From: Variovorax sp. UMC13
GTDB lineage: Bacteria; Pseudomonadota; Gammaproteobacteria; Burkholderiales; Burkholderiaceae_C
DNA length: 64,000 bases
Direction of reading: 5' to 3'
Assembly (NCBI RefSeq): GCF_014170375.1
Contig: NZ_LZZW01000024.1
Span: 237,947-301,946, forward strand
The notes beneath the pieces are model-generated. The model had not been told where the DNA came from, did no database searches, and was given only the letters and a program-made list of their open reading frames with translations. How positions within the stretch are numbered: position 1 is the stretch's first letter; every line of letters starts with the position of its first letter. Positions 7,809 through 16,489 of the stretch are shown here, piece after piece. The position numbers and the translations under genes are program-made.

Positions 7809-10187
7809 TTACTTGCCGCGCAGCCCCTGCAGCTTGGCGAAGGCGCTGGCCATCTGGCCCGCGGGCTGCGGCGTGTTGTCGCGGCGCTGGCCCTGCTGCT
7901 GGCCGCGGCCCGCGCCTTCGAAGCGGTTGTCGCGCGGGCCGTCTCGGCGCGCGGGCGAAGCGTCGAGGCGCATCGACAGGCCGATGCGCTTGCGCGCCAC
8001 GTCGACCTCCATCACCTTGACCTTGACGATGTCGCCGGTCTTGACGATCTCGCGCGCGTCTTCCACGAACTTGTTGGCCAGCTGGCTCACGTGGACCAGG
8101 CCGTCCTGATGCACGCCCAGGTCGATGAAGGCGCCGAACTGCGCGACGTTGCTCACCGTGCCTTCGAGGATCATGCCCTCCTTCAAGTCGGCGATGTCCT
8201 CGACGCCGTCGTTGAAGCGCGCCACCTTGAAGTCGGGGCGCGGGTCGCGGCCCGGCTTCTCGAGTTCGCCCAGGATGTCCTTGACCGTGATCACGCCGAA
8301 CTTCTCGTTGGCGAAGAGTTCGGGCTTGAGCGCCTTGAGCATGTCGGCGCGGCCCATCAGCTCGGTGATGGGCTTGCCGGTCTTGACCATGATCTGTTCG
8401 ACCAGCGGGTAGGTTTCCGGGTGCACGCCGGTGATGTCCAGCGGGTTGCTGCCGTCGCGCACGCGCAGGAAGCCCGCGCTCTGCTCGAAGGCCTTGGGGC
8501 CGAAGCCCGTGACCTCGAGCAGCTGCTTGCGGGTGGCGAAGGCGCCGTTGGCCTCGCGCCAGCGCACCACCGCCTTGGCCACGCTGGCCGACAGGCCCGA
8601 CACGCGCGACAGCAGCGGCACGCTGGCGGTGTTGAGGTCCACGCCCACCGAGTTCACACAGTCTTCCACCACCGCGCTCAGCGTGCGCGCGAGTTCGCTC
8701 TGGTTCACGTCGTGCTGGTACTGGCCCACGCCGATCGACTTGGGATCGATCTTCACCAGTTCGGCCAACGGGTCCTGCAGGCGGCGCGCGATGCTGGCCG
8801 CGCCGCGCAGGCTCACGTCCACGTCGGGCATCTCCTGCGAGGCGAATTCGCTGGCGGAATAGACCGAGGCGCCGGCCTCGCTCACCACCACCTTGTCGAT
8901 GGCCATGGGCGTCGCGCCGGCCTGGTCGGCCATCTTCGCCAGCAGCTTGATCAGGTCGGCCGCCAGCTTGTCGGTCTCGCGGCTGGCGGTGCCGTTGCCG
9001 ATCGCGATCAGGTTCACGCCGTGCTTGGCGCAGAGCTTGCCCAGCGTGTGCAGCGAGCCTTCCCAGTCCTTGCGCGGCTCGTGCGGGAACACGGTGGCGG
9101 TCTCGACCAGCTTGCCGGTCGCATCGACCACCGCCACCTTCACGCCGGTGCGGATGCCCGGGTCGAGGCCCAGCACCACGCGGCGGCCCGCGGGCGCGGC
9201 CAGCAGCAGGTCGCGCAGGTTGTCGGCGAAGACCTTGATGGCGGTCTTCTCGGCATCCTCGCGCAGGCGGGTGAACAGGTCGCGCTCGGTCGAGAGCGAA
9301 AGCTTCACGCGCCAGGTCCAGGCCACGCACTTGCGGATCAGGTCGTCCGACAGGCGGGCCGCGTGGCTCCAGCCCAGGTGCAATGCAATGCGGCCTTCGG
9401 CCACGCTGGGCTTGCCCGGCTCGGGCTCGACCGGCAGCACCAGCTTGGCGTCGAGGATGTCGAGCGCGCGGCCGCGGAACACCGCCAGCGCGCGGTGCGA
9501 GGGCACGCGGCCGATGGGCTCGTCGTAGTCGAAGTAGTCGCGGAACTTGGACACGTCGACGTTGTTCTCGTCCTTGCCGGTCATCAGCGTGGACTTGAAC
9601 AGGCCTTCGCTCCAGAGCCACTCGCGCAGCCGCTGCACCAGCGCCGCGTCCTCGGCCCAGCGCTCCGACAGGATGTCGCGCACGCCGTCGAGCACGGCCG
9701 GCACGGTGGAGAAATCGGGGCCCGGCTTGCCGTCGTCCAGCGTCTCGGCGGGCTTGAGAAAGGCCTTGGCTTCGACGGCCGGGTCCAGCGTCGGGTCGGC
9801 GAAGAGCTTGTCGGCCAGCGGCTCGATGCCGAACTCGCGCGCGATCTGGCCCTTGGTGCGGCGCTTCTGCTTGAAGGGCAGGTAGAGGTCTTCCAGCTCC
9901 TGCTTGGTCGCCACGGTGGCGATCGCGATGCGCAGCGCGTCGGTCAGCTTGCCCTGCTCGTCGATGCTCTTCATCACGGCCGTGCGGCGCTCGTCGAGTT
10001 CGCGCAGGTAGGCCAGGCGCGCCTCGAGTTCGCGCAGCTGGATGTCGTCGAGGCCGTCGGTGGCCTCCTTGCGGTAGCGGGCGATGAAGGGCACCGTGGC
10101 GCCGCCGTCGAGCAGCTCGATGGCCGCCTTCACCTGGTGCTCGCCGACCTTGATTTCGGACGCGAGCTGGCGAATGATTTTCTGCAT
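7809..10187 (-). CDS. tex: Tex family RNA-binding transcription accessory protein
   Basis: 792-residue Tex protein, a conserved cytoplasmic nucleic-acid-binding factor linked to transcription and genome maintenance. In order: an N-terminal helical region (PFIARYRKEATDGLDD near residue 33), a YqgF/RuvC-like domain (VLGLDPGIRTGVKVAVVD near 325), helix-hairpin-helix repeats (DLNTASVPLLSRVSGLS near 510) and a C-terminal S1 domain (EGTVSNVAQFGAFIDLGV, then GLVHVSQLA, near 650-680), ending in a basic low-complexity tail. The start at 10187 (MQKIIRQLA) matches the family N terminus; a longer open frame upstream is not conserved in style. Confidence 0.95.
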   Translation of the reverse strand: MQKIIRQLASEIKVGEHQVKAAIELLDGGATVPFIARYRKEATDGLDDIQLRELEARLAYLRELDERRTAVMKSIDEQGKLTDALRIAIATVATKQELEDLYLPFKQKRRTKGQIAREFGIEPLADKLFADPTLDPAVEAKAFLKPAETLDDGKPGPDFSTVPAVLDGVRDILSERWAEDAALVQRLREWLWSEGLFKSTLMTGKDENNVDVSKFRDYFDYDEPIGRVPSHRALAVFRGRALDILDAKLVLPVEPEPGKPSVAEGRIALHLGWSHAARLSDDLIRKCVAWTWRVKLSLSTERDLFTRLREDAEKTAIKVFADNLRDLLLAAPAGRRVVLGLDPGIRTGVKVAVVDATGKLVETATVFPHEPRKDWEGSLHTLGKLCAKHGVNLIAIGNGTASRETDKLAADLIKLLAKMADQAGATPMAIDKVVVSEAGASVYSASEFASQEMPDVDVSLRGAASIARRLQDPLAELVKIDPKSIGVGQYQHDVNQSELARTLSAVVEDCVNSVGVDLNTASVPLLSRVSGLSASVAKAVVRWREANGAFATRKQLLEVTGFGPKAFEQSAGFLRVRDGSNPLDITGVHPETYPLVEQIMVKTGKPITELMGRADMLKALKPELFANEKFGVITVKDILGELEKPGRDPRPDFKVARFNDGVEDIADLKEGMILEGTVSNVAQFGAFIDLGVHQDGLVHVSQLANKFVEDAREIVKTGDIVKVKVMEVDVARKRIGLSMRLDASPARRDGPRDNRFEGAGRGQQQGQRRDNTPQPAGQMASAFAKLQGLRGK

Positions 10188-10268
10188 GTCTGAATGAACC
10201 CTGGGCGCGCAATAAAGCGCAGCAGTTTGCCATAGGCCCCGCGGGGCGCCGGGCTCACAATCGCTTGC

Positions 10269-10769
10269 ATGTTGATCCGCTTGCGCCGCCTGCTCCGCCT
10301 CGTCGCCACCGTGCTGCTGGTGCCGGTGCTCCTGTTCGAGGAATGGGGCTGGGAACCGCTGGCCGCGCAGGTCGCCAGGCTGGCGCGCCTGCCGCTGTGG
10401 GCGCGGCTCGAAGGCTGGGTGCGCAGCCTGCCGCCCTGGGGCGCGCTGCTGACCTTCGCGCTGCCCGTGATCGCGCTGCTGCCGATCAAGCTGCTCGCGC
10501 TGTTCCTGTTCGGCCGCGGCCACTATGCGAGCGGCGTGCTGCTGCTGGGCGCGGCCAAGCTCGCGGGCACGGCGGTGGTGGCGCGGCTGTTCCAGCTGGT
10601 GCAGCCCACGCTGATGCGCATCGGCTGGTTCGCGCGCTGGTATCCGCGCTGGACCGCATGGAAGGACCGTGTGCTGGGCCTGGTGCGGCAGAGCGCGCCC
10701 TGGCGTGCGGTGCGGCAGATGAAGGCCGGCACGCGCCGGTATTGGCGCGCGTTCTGGCGCCTGCGCTAG
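10269..10769 (+). CDS. Conserved small inner-membrane protein of unknown function
   Basis: 166 residues with two clear hydrophobic helices (about residues 10-24 and 56-84) and an Arg/Trp-rich basic C-terminal tail. I do not recognise a named domain. It is divergent from tex, with about 80 bases between them, and its stop overlaps the stop codon of the convergent DUF3325 gene by four bases. Codon use is like its neighbours, so it is a real gene rather than a shadow. A cytoplasmic basic tail could contact lipids or nucleic acid, but that is a guess. Confidence 0.7.
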   Translation: MLIRLRRLLRLVATVLLVPVLLFEEWGWEPLAAQVARLARLPLWARLEGWVRSLPPWGALLTFALPVIALLPIKLLALFLFGRGHYASGVLLLGAAKLAGTAVVARLFQLVQPTLMRIGWFARWYPRWTAWKDRVLGLVRQSAPWRAVRQMKAGTRRYWRAFWRLR

Positions 10770-11053
10770 GCCTTCCGCCGGCCCTGCAGCAGCAAGGCGA
10801 CAAACACCAGCCCGGCCGCCAGGCTGGTGTGGCCGCTGAAGCTCACCAGCCCCAGGCCCCAGCCCTGCGCACCCACCAGCACGCCAAGCGCGAGCAGCAG
10901 CGCGCTCCAGCCCGCCACGCGCAGCCGACGGGTCAGCGACGGCGCGAAGGCATGCGCGAACAGCTCCTCCTGGTGCCGCTCCATGGCCAGCGCCAGCGCG
11001 GCGAAGCCCGGCAGGCACAGCACGAAGGCCAGCCCGTGGAACCAGCCGTTCAT
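10766..11053 (-). CDS. DUF3325 domain membrane protein
   Basis: 95-residue integral membrane protein with three hydrophobic helices (starting LAFVLCLPGFAALALAM, LALGVLVGAQGWGLGLV and AAGLVFVALLLQ). It matches the DUF3325 family by length and by its usual place behind a PepSY-type iron reductase gene. The ATG at 11053 overlaps the PepSY stop (ATGA). It is the last gene of the four-gene set that begins with DUF4198. An iron-uptake accessory role is inferred from context only. Confidence 0.75.
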   Translation of the reverse strand: MNGWFHGLAFVLCLPGFAALALAMERHQEELFAHAFAPSLTRRLRVAGWSALLLALGVLVGAQGWGLGLVSFSGHTSLAAGLVFVALLLQGRRKA

Positions 11054-12687
11054 GCGCCCTCCCCGGCCGGCGTGGCCGTGGTGGTCACCGGCGCGACCGC
11101 GCGGCGCGCGGGCTTGACCTTCGCGCTGTGGCGCATCGTGCGGATCGCCAGCAGCGCATGCAGCGCGGCCAGCGCCCACAGCGTGAGCTCCAGGCCGGCG
11201 AAGACCCAGTCACCGGCCAGGAGGCTGCGCCACAGCGGTCGCTCGGTGGTGAAGGCGCTCACGATGGGCAGCAGCGCGAGCGCGGCGGTGGCGATCCAGA
11301 GCTGCTCGATCCAGGCGCGCTTCGCGGGCCGCAGCATCGCGTGCAGCAGCGCCAGGCCCCAGACGATGAACAGCAGGTCGACCTCCCACTCGCTGCGCCG
11401 GGGCAGATCGAGCGGCAGCAGCCGGTTGCCCCACAGGAAGGCCGTCATGGCGATCGACAGGCCCGCGATGGCCGCGATGTTCAGCCGCTCCACCAGCCAG
11501 AAGCCGACATACGGTCTGTCGGGGTCGGGCAGCTTCTGCCGCCGCTTGACGGTCCACATCACCAGCCCGGTGCCCACCATCGCGGTGCCGGCCAGGCTCA
11601 CGAGGAAGTAGAGCCAGCGCGTCGCGGTATCGCCGAAGCGGCCCAGGTGCAGCGCGTACATCACGCCGCGGGTCTCGGCCGCGGGGCCCACGCTGTCCTT
11701 GGTCTCGAGCAGCTTGCCGGTCGTGCCTTCGAACAGCATGTACTGCGGGCTCACCGAGGCACGGCCCTCGTCGCCGCGCGAGACGGTCACGCGCGCGGCG
11801 GCGTCGCCCGGCAGCGTGATGTTCACGCGCTGGATGTTGTCGCGGCCCCAGCGCGCCTGCGCCTGCCGCACCATGTCCTCGATCGGCGCGAGCGTCGCGG
11901 CCTGGCCGGTGGGCTTGGCGGGCGTGATGAAGGCGCTCAGCTGGGCCGAGAGCTCCTGCCGCTCGGCCGGGGTCTTGAACGCCGCCTGGCTGCCCCAGGG
12001 CATGTACAGCGCGGCCAGTGTGATCAGCCCGGTGTAGGTGATCATCAGGTGGAAGGGCAGCCCGAACACCGACAGCGCGTTGTGTGCATCGAGCCACGAG
12101 CGCTGGCCCTTGCCGCCGCGGAAGGTGAAGAAGTCGATGAAGATCTTCTTGTGCGTGATCACGCCGCTCACGATCGCCACCAGCATGAACATCGCGCAGA
12201 AGCCCGCGAGCCAGCGGCCCCACAGCACCGGCATGTAGTGGAACTGGAAGTGGAAGCGGTAGAAGAAGTTGCCGCCGCCGGTGTCGCGCCCCGCGACCTT
12301 GTCGCCGCTGACCGGGTCGAAGGTGCCGCTCTGGAAGGCGCGCCGGCCTTCGACGCCGGGCGTGCGCCAGAAGGCGCTGACCACGTTGTTGCGCGCATCG
12401 GGCAGGCCGATGCTCCACTGCGGGCTGCCGGCCGCCTCGGTGCGCAGCTTGTCGGCCACGTGCTGCGCCACCACGGCCGCATCGGGCACCTGGGCCTGGT
12501 GCGCGATCTCGGGCCGCATCCACTGCGAGATCTCGTCCTTGAAGTAGCTCACCGTACCGGTGAGGAACATCGCATAGAGGAACCAGCCGACCAGCAGGCC
12601 CGTCCAGATGTGCAGGTCGGACATGGTCTGGCGGATGCCGCGCGGCTTGGGCGGCGACTTCTTCTTCTGAAGCTTGTCGGTGCTCAC
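11050..12687 (-). CDS. PepSY-associated transmembrane protein (putative siderophore/iron reductase)
   Basis: 545-residue inner-membrane protein of the PepSY-TM family. A first helix follows the conserved HIWTGLLVGWFLYAMFLTG (near residue 25), with a large periplasmic PepSY-like loop and further conserved His-containing helices (FHFQFHYMPVLWGRWLAGF, WLDAHNALSVFGLPFHLMI, YALHLGRFGD), then four C-terminal helices. The conserved His residues suggest haem binding, and relatives reduce ferric siderophores at the inner membrane. The GTG start at 12687 overlaps the upstream TGA (GTGA) and replaces a longer in-frame extension. Confidence 0.85.
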   Translation of the reverse strand: MSTDKLQKKKSPPKPRGIRQTMSDLHIWTGLLVGWFLYAMFLTGTVSYFKDEISQWMRPEIAHQAQVPDAAVVAQHVADKLRTEAAGSPQWSIGLPDARNNVVSAFWRTPGVEGRRAFQSGTFDPVSGDKVAGRDTGGGNFFYRFHFQFHYMPVLWGRWLAGFCAMFMLVAIVSGVITHKKIFIDFFTFRGGKGQRSWLDAHNALSVFGLPFHLMITYTGLITLAALYMPWGSQAAFKTPAERQELSAQLSAFITPAKPTGQAATLAPIEDMVRQAQARWGRDNIQRVNITLPGDAAARVTVSRGDEGRASVSPQYMLFEGTTGKLLETKDSVGPAAETRGVMYALHLGRFGDTATRWLYFLVSLAGTAMVGTGLVMWTVKRRQKLPDPDRPYVGFWLVERLNIAAIAGLSIAMTAFLWGNRLLPLDLPRRSEWEVDLLFIVWGLALLHAMLRPAKRAWIEQLWIATAALALLPIVSAFTTERPLWRSLLAGDWVFAGLELTLWALAALHALLAIRTMRHSAKVKPARRAVAPVTTTATPAGEGA

Positions 12688-12983
12688 GCTGCGGCGCCTC
12701 CGCTCCACACCGACCAAGCGGCCAGGCCCAGCGGCACGGCCGCGACCAGCAGGCCGGCCCAGGCGCGCCGCGCGCTGCGCACGGCAAACACCCAGACCAC
12801 CGCGCCCGCATAGACCGCGAAGCTCGACAGCATGCCCGTGAGCACCGCCTGCGGCTTGCTCATGGGCAGGGCCAGCGCGGCCACGCTCGCGAGCGCAGCC
12901 AGGCCGTAGCCGCCGAACATCGCGGCCACGATGCGCGAGAGCAGCGGCCCGACGCGCAGGGCCCGGTGCAGCACGGCGTTCAC
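12684..12983 (-). CDS. DUF3649 domain small membrane protein
   Basis: 99-residue protein with three to four hydrophobic helices (LLSRIVAAMFGGYGLAALAS, AVLTGMLSSFAVYAGAVVW, AGLLVAAVPLGLAAW), matching the DUF3649 'iron uptake' small membrane family. The GTG start at 12983 overlaps the stop of the DUF4198 gene (GTGA), and its stop overlaps the GTG of the PepSY gene in the same way. The conserved order DUF3649-PepSY-DUF3325 is often found next to TonB siderophore receptors; no receptor is present here. Confidence 0.75.
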   Translation of the reverse strand: MNAVLHRALRVGPLLSRIVAAMFGGYGLAALASVAALALPMSKPQAVLTGMLSSFAVYAGAVVWVFAVRSARRAWAGLLVAAVPLGLAAWSVWSGGAAA

Positions 12984-13708
12984 TTGTTGGGCGTGGCGGC
13001 CGGGCCGGCGGCGATCGGGGCCACGCCCTCGGCCTTGACGTAGGTCAGCGTGGTGACGTAGCTCACGCCGTCGTACTTCTCGGGTCCTCCGGCGCCTGGG
13101 CGTTCGCCGCCGGTGCGGTCGGTGTGGCTGGCCTCGGCCACATAGGTGCCCTTCCAGGGCATGTCGAAGCGCACCAGGCCCTGCGCGTCGGTGCGGCCTT
13201 CCTTGGACCAGCCCGACTGGGTGACCAGCGTGACCTTGGCCTTGGGCAGCGGCTGGCCCTTGAACACCAGCTTGAACTCGCCCGGGGCGCCGGCCGGCAC
13301 GATGTCGAAGGCCAGCCTGGCTTCCTGCGGCGCGAAGCCGGTGATCAGCCGCGCGGCCGGGTGGTACCAGTTCTTCGATTCCTTGTCGCCCTGCTTCAGG
13401 GTGTAGAGCGGATAGCTCGCGTCCTCGGCCACGATGGACTCGCCCTTGGCCGCCTTGAAGGGCAGCGTGAAGCCCTGGGCCGCCTTGCTGCCGTCGGCCT
13501 TCTTCTCGCCCTGGGCCGACACCAGCGTGGCGGTGGGCTGGCCGAACTTGTCGAGCAGGCCCGGCGAGGTCTCGCGCAGGTTCTCGCCGAACTCGCCGAA
13601 GCGGATCACCGCGCTCTGTCCGGCGGGCTGCTCGAGCCAGATCTGGTGGGCTTGCGAGGCGGTGGCGAATCCCAGCAGGGCGAATGCGGCGGCGAGTGTC
13701 TTGTTCAT
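12980..13708 (-). CDS. DUF4198 domain periplasmic protein
   Basis: 242-residue exported protein: signal peptide MNKTLAAAFALLGFATASQA, then the mature N terminus HQIWLEQPAGQ, which is typical of DUF4198 (a His at the mature N terminus, as in metal-uptake accessory proteins). The body contains GEFKLVFKGQPLPKAKVTL and WKGTYVAEASHTD beta-sandwich segments. The start at 13708 gives the clean signal peptide; a longer in-frame ORF upstream reads through the regulatory region. It is the first gene of the coupled four-gene operon and probably binds metal or assists iron import in the periplasm. Confidence 0.85.
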   Translation of the reverse strand: MNKTLAAAFALLGFATASQAHQIWLEQPAGQSAVIRFGEFGENLRETSPGLLDKFGQPTATLVSAQGEKKADGSKAAQGFTLPFKAAKGESIVAEDASYPLYTLKQGDKESKNWYHPAARLITGFAPQEARLAFDIVPAGAPGEFKLVFKGQPLPKAKVTLVTQSGWSKEGRTDAQGLVRFDMPWKGTYVAEASHTDRTGGERPGAGGPEKYDGVSYVTTLTYVKAEGVAPIAAGPAATPNK

Positions 13709-13825
13709 GGATAGGTGTGAAGTCGATGGCGTCGAAGGCAGTGCCCGCTGGACGGGCAGCTCGCGGCCGTGACGCTGGCCCTCGCCCGAGGTTTCGGAGA
13801 GGCGACGTGCAGGCCACGGCCATAT

Positions 13826-13846
13826 GAATACGAACAATTCGCATTC
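13826..13846. promoter_or_regulatory. Fur-box-like palindrome upstream of the DUF4198 operon
   Basis: The 21-bp sequence from GAATACGAAC to ATTCGCATTC is a near-perfect palindrome (8 of 10 arm positions pair around a central A), AT-rich against a very GC-rich background and resembling Fur boxes. It lies about 118 bases upstream of the DUF4198 start and about 113 upstream of the divergent DUF2239 start. Fur control fits the iron-related gene set but was not tested. Confidence 0.5.
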
Positions 13847-13958
13847 TATCAAGGTGTCGAAGTGTCTCCCGACCCACCTCGAGATATTTTTACCCGGAAG
13901 ATATTGCAATGGTTTTTTCATCCGGGTAGATTCCGTGCTCCGCTGTCAGAGCCCTGCC

Positions 13959-14525
13959 ATGTCCACGCCGCCCTCCTCCGCACTCCCTGCCGACCACCTC
14001 ACGGTCTTTGCCGGTTTCCGGCGCATCGCCTCCGGGCCGCGCGCCGAGATCGTGGCGCAGCTGCGGGCTGCACCGCCCCCCCAGGAACCGCTGCTGCGCG
14101 TGTTCGACGACGCCACCGGCACCCGGATCGACCTGGACCTGCGGCCCGAAGCCGCCGAGGACGCCACCCCGCCGCGCGGCGTGGGCCGGCCCCGGCTCGG
14201 CGTGGTGGCGCGCGAAGTCACGCTGCTGCCGCGCCACTGGGACTGGCTGGCCAGCCAGCCCGGCGGCGCCTCGGTCGCGCTGCGGCGCATCGTCGACGAG
14301 GCGCGCCGCCTGCACGAAGGACGCGATACGCTGCGCACCGCGCGCGAGTCGACCTACCGTTTCATGTCCGAGATCGCCGGCGACCTGCCGGGCTTCGAGG
14401 ACGCGACACGCGCGCTGTTCGCCGGAGAACGGCAAGCCTTTGTCGAACGCATCGCGGGCTGGCCCGATGACGTGCGCACCCATCTCGACCAACTGAGCAA
14501 CGCCGCCTGGGAAAAAACACAATGA
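13959..14525 (+). CDS. DUF2239 family protein
   Basis: 188-residue soluble protein. It matches the DUF2239 family: N-terminal FAGFRRIASG segment, a RVFDDATGTRIDLDL strand pair near residue 47, and a central basic PRGVGRPRLGVVAREVTLLPRHWDWLASQPGG segment (residues about 71-103), followed by a helical C terminus. Function is unknown. ATG 13959 was chosen over a longer upstream extension that runs through the Fur-like site. It overlaps the MATE gene by four bases (ATGA), so the two are coupled. Confidence 0.85.
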   Translation: MSTPPSSALPADHLTVFAGFRRIASGPRAEIVAQLRAAPPPQEPLLRVFDDATGTRIDLDLRPEAAEDATPPRGVGRPRLGVVAREVTLLPRHWDWLASQPGGASVALRRIVDEARRLHEGRDTLRTARESTYRFMSEIAGDLPGFEDATRALFAGERQAFVERIAGWPDDVRTHLDQLSNAAWEKTQ

Positions 14526-16036
14526 AGAAACCCGATGCCCTGAGCGCCGACCTGCAGGCCGACGACCTGCGCGTGGCCGGCGAGATCGCCGCCGCGCCCG
14601 CCGCCGTGGCCGACCCTGCCGCGGTGCCCGTGGCACCCGCCAGCGATGCGGTGCCGCCCGCCGCGATCCGGACGGGCGCCCGCACACCCGACCCGCGCCG
14701 CCCGCTGTGGAAGATCTTCCTGTTCTTCCTCGCGCCCATGCTGCTGAGCAACATCCTGCAGTCGCTGTCGGGCACGCTCAACAACGTCTATGTGGGCCAG
14801 ATGATCGGCGTGGGCGCGATGGCGGCCGTGTCCAGCTTCTTCCCGGTGATGTTCTTCTTCATCGCCTTCACCATCGGCCTGGGCGCGGGCGCCTCGGTGC
14901 TGATCGGCCAGGCCTGGGGCGCGCGCGACACCGGCAAGGTCAAGGCCATCGCCGGCACCACGCTCACGGTGGGCATCGCCTTCGGCCTGCTGGTCGCGGT
15001 GTTCGGCGGCAGCTTCACGCAGCCCCTGCTCGCGGCGCTGGGCACGCCGCCCGACATCCTGGCCGACGCCACCGCCTACGCCCGCATCATGCTGATCGCA
15101 ATGCCCGGCCTGTTCGTGTTCCTGCTGTCGACCGCGATGCTGCGCGGCGTGGGCGACACCGTCACGCCGCTCTACACGCTGGCCATCTCGACCGGCATCG
15201 GCTTGGTGCTGACACCCGCGCTGATCCGCGGCTGGGGCGGCCTGCCACAGTTGGGCGTGGCCAGCGGCGCGGCCGCCACGGTGGTGTCCTTCGTGGTCGC
15301 GACGACCTGGCTGGGCTTCCGGCTGCGCAAGACGAAGAGCCCGCTGGCGCCCGACGCCACCTTCGCCCATGCGATGCGCATCGACTTCAGGATCCTGAAG
15401 ACCGTGCTCAAGGTCGGCGTGCCCACCGGCGTGCAGATGATCGTGATCGCGCTGGCCGAAGTGGCGCTGCTCTCGCTGGTCAACAGCTACGGCTCGAACG
15501 CCACGGCGGCCTACGGCGCGGTCAACCAGGTGGTGGCCTATGTGCAGTTCCCCGCCATCTCGATCGCCATCACGGCCTCGATCCTCGGCGCGCAGGCCAT
15601 CGGCGCGGGCCGCACCGAACAGCTGGGCGCGATCGCGCGCACCGGCCTGCTGATGAACCTGGTGCTGACCGGCTCGCTGGTGTTGCTGGGCTACCTGTTC
15701 TCGCGCCCGCTGATGGGCTTCTTCATCACCAGCGCGCCGGTGATCGAACTGGCGCAGACCCTGCTGCACATCATGCTGTGGAGCAGCGTGATCTTCGGCA
15801 TGGCCTCGGTGCTGTCGGGGATCATGCGGGCCAGCGGCTCGGTGCTGGTGCCCACGGCCATCTCGATCTTCTGCATCGCATTGATCGAGGTGCCGGTGGC
15901 GTACTTCATGAGCCACCGCATCGGCATCAACGGCGTGTGGGTGGCCTACCCCGTGACCTTCATCGCGATGCTGGCACTGCAGACCGCCTACTACCGCGGC
16001 GTGTGGCGCAAGAAGGCGATCCGCAAACTGGTCTGA
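14522..16036 (+). CDS. MATE family multidrug/cation efflux transporter
   Basis: 504-residue MATE transporter with 12 predicted helices from about residue 60 to the C terminus; typical segments are PMLLSNILQSLSGTLNNVYVG (near 69) and GAGASVLIGQAWGA. These pumps export drugs or toxic organic cations using Na+ or H+ gradients. An unusual Ala/Pro-rich hydrophilic N-terminal extension of about 58 residues precedes the first helix; it may be real, since the ATG overlaps the DUF2239 stop. Substrate unknown. Confidence 0.92.
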   Translation: MKKPDALSADLQADDLRVAGEIAAAPAAVADPAAVPVAPASDAVPPAAIRTGARTPDPRRPLWKIFLFFLAPMLLSNILQSLSGTLNNVYVGQMIGVGAMAAVSSFFPVMFFFIAFTIGLGAGASVLIGQAWGARDTGKVKAIAGTTLTVGIAFGLLVAVFGGSFTQPLLAALGTPPDILADATAYARIMLIAMPGLFVFLLSTAMLRGVGDTVTPLYTLAISTGIGLVLTPALIRGWGGLPQLGVASGAAATVVSFVVATTWLGFRLRKTKSPLAPDATFAHAMRIDFRILKTVLKVGVPTGVQMIVIALAEVALLSLVNSYGSNATAAYGAVNQVVAYVQFPAISIAITASILGAQAIGAGRTEQLGAIARTGLLMNLVLTGSLVLLGYLFSRPLMGFFITSAPVIELAQTLLHIMLWSSVIFGMASVLSGIMRASGSVLVPTAISIFCIALIEVPVAYFMSHRIGINGVWVAYPVTFIAMLALQTAYYRGVWRKKAIRKLV

Positions 16037-16052
16037 GGCCCGGAGGCCTCAG
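16033..16052. terminator. Possible terminator hairpin at the end of the MATE gene
   Basis: Perfect 8-bp stem CTGAGGCC/GGCCTCAG with a CGGA loop, beginning within the MATE stop codon and ending just before the convergent small gene. No T-tract follows on either strand, so terminator activity is uncertain. Confidence 0.4.
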
Positions 16053-16055
16053 GGC

Positions 16056-16334
16056 TCAGGTGCCGTAGAGCGAAGCGCCGTTGGCGGCGATCGCGCGCGC
16101 ACCGGCGCGCACCGTGGCGCGGTCGGCCGAGGCCACGGGCTTGGCCACGCCGGTGCCGCCATTGGTGATCTGCACCGGCTTGAGCGCCTCCTGTGCCACT
16201 TCGGCACGCGAACGCATCGACTGGAAGGCCTGCGGCGGGATGTTGCTCTGTTCGCCCTGGAAGGCCTGGGCACTGAAGCCGGTCAGCCCGGTGAAGGCGG
16301 CAACGGCAGCGACGGCGATGAACTTGGTGGACAT
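16056..16334 (-). CDS. Small exported protein of unknown function
   Basis: 92 residues: signal peptide MSTKFIAVAAVAAFTGLTGFSAQA, then a short hydrophilic mature part with SMRSRAEVAQEALKPVQ and SADRATVRAGARAIAANGAS. The layout resembles the many short secreted DUF4148-like proteins of Comamonadaceae, but the match is weak. The protein at 27721 has the same architecture. It is convergent with the MATE gene. Function is not known. Confidence 0.65.
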   Translation of the reverse strand: MSTKFIAVAAVAAFTGLTGFSAQAFQGEQSNIPPQAFQSMRSRAEVAQEALKPVQITNGGTGVAKPVASADRATVRAGARAIAANGASLYGT

Positions 16335-16489
16335 GATGGAACTCCTCTTGGCACGGTGACGACCGCAAACCAGGAGGCCTGCGGAACCTGTGTGCGGCCC
16401 GTTCCGGGTCCGCACAGGATCTATACGCGGCGAATTCACGGATGGATGCAGGCCACGCGCGACGACTCCGGATGCCATAGCATCCGCAC

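Noticed and set aside
6300..10193. A plus-strand open frame of 1297 codons.
   Set aside because: Antisense shadow of tex and the patatin gene; long open antisense frames are expected at this GC content, and its composition (Ala/Arg/His-rich, no domain) is not protein-like.
12980..13921. A longer start for the DUF4198 protein giving an N-terminal extension of about 70 residues.
   Set aside because: The extension would bury the obvious signal peptide at MNKTLAAAF and would run through the Fur-like site.
13892..13927. ACCCGGA...TCCGGGT inverted repeat upstream of the DUF2239 gene.
   Set aside because: Arms are seven bases with a 22-base loop and no context that suggests a terminator or operator; may be chance.
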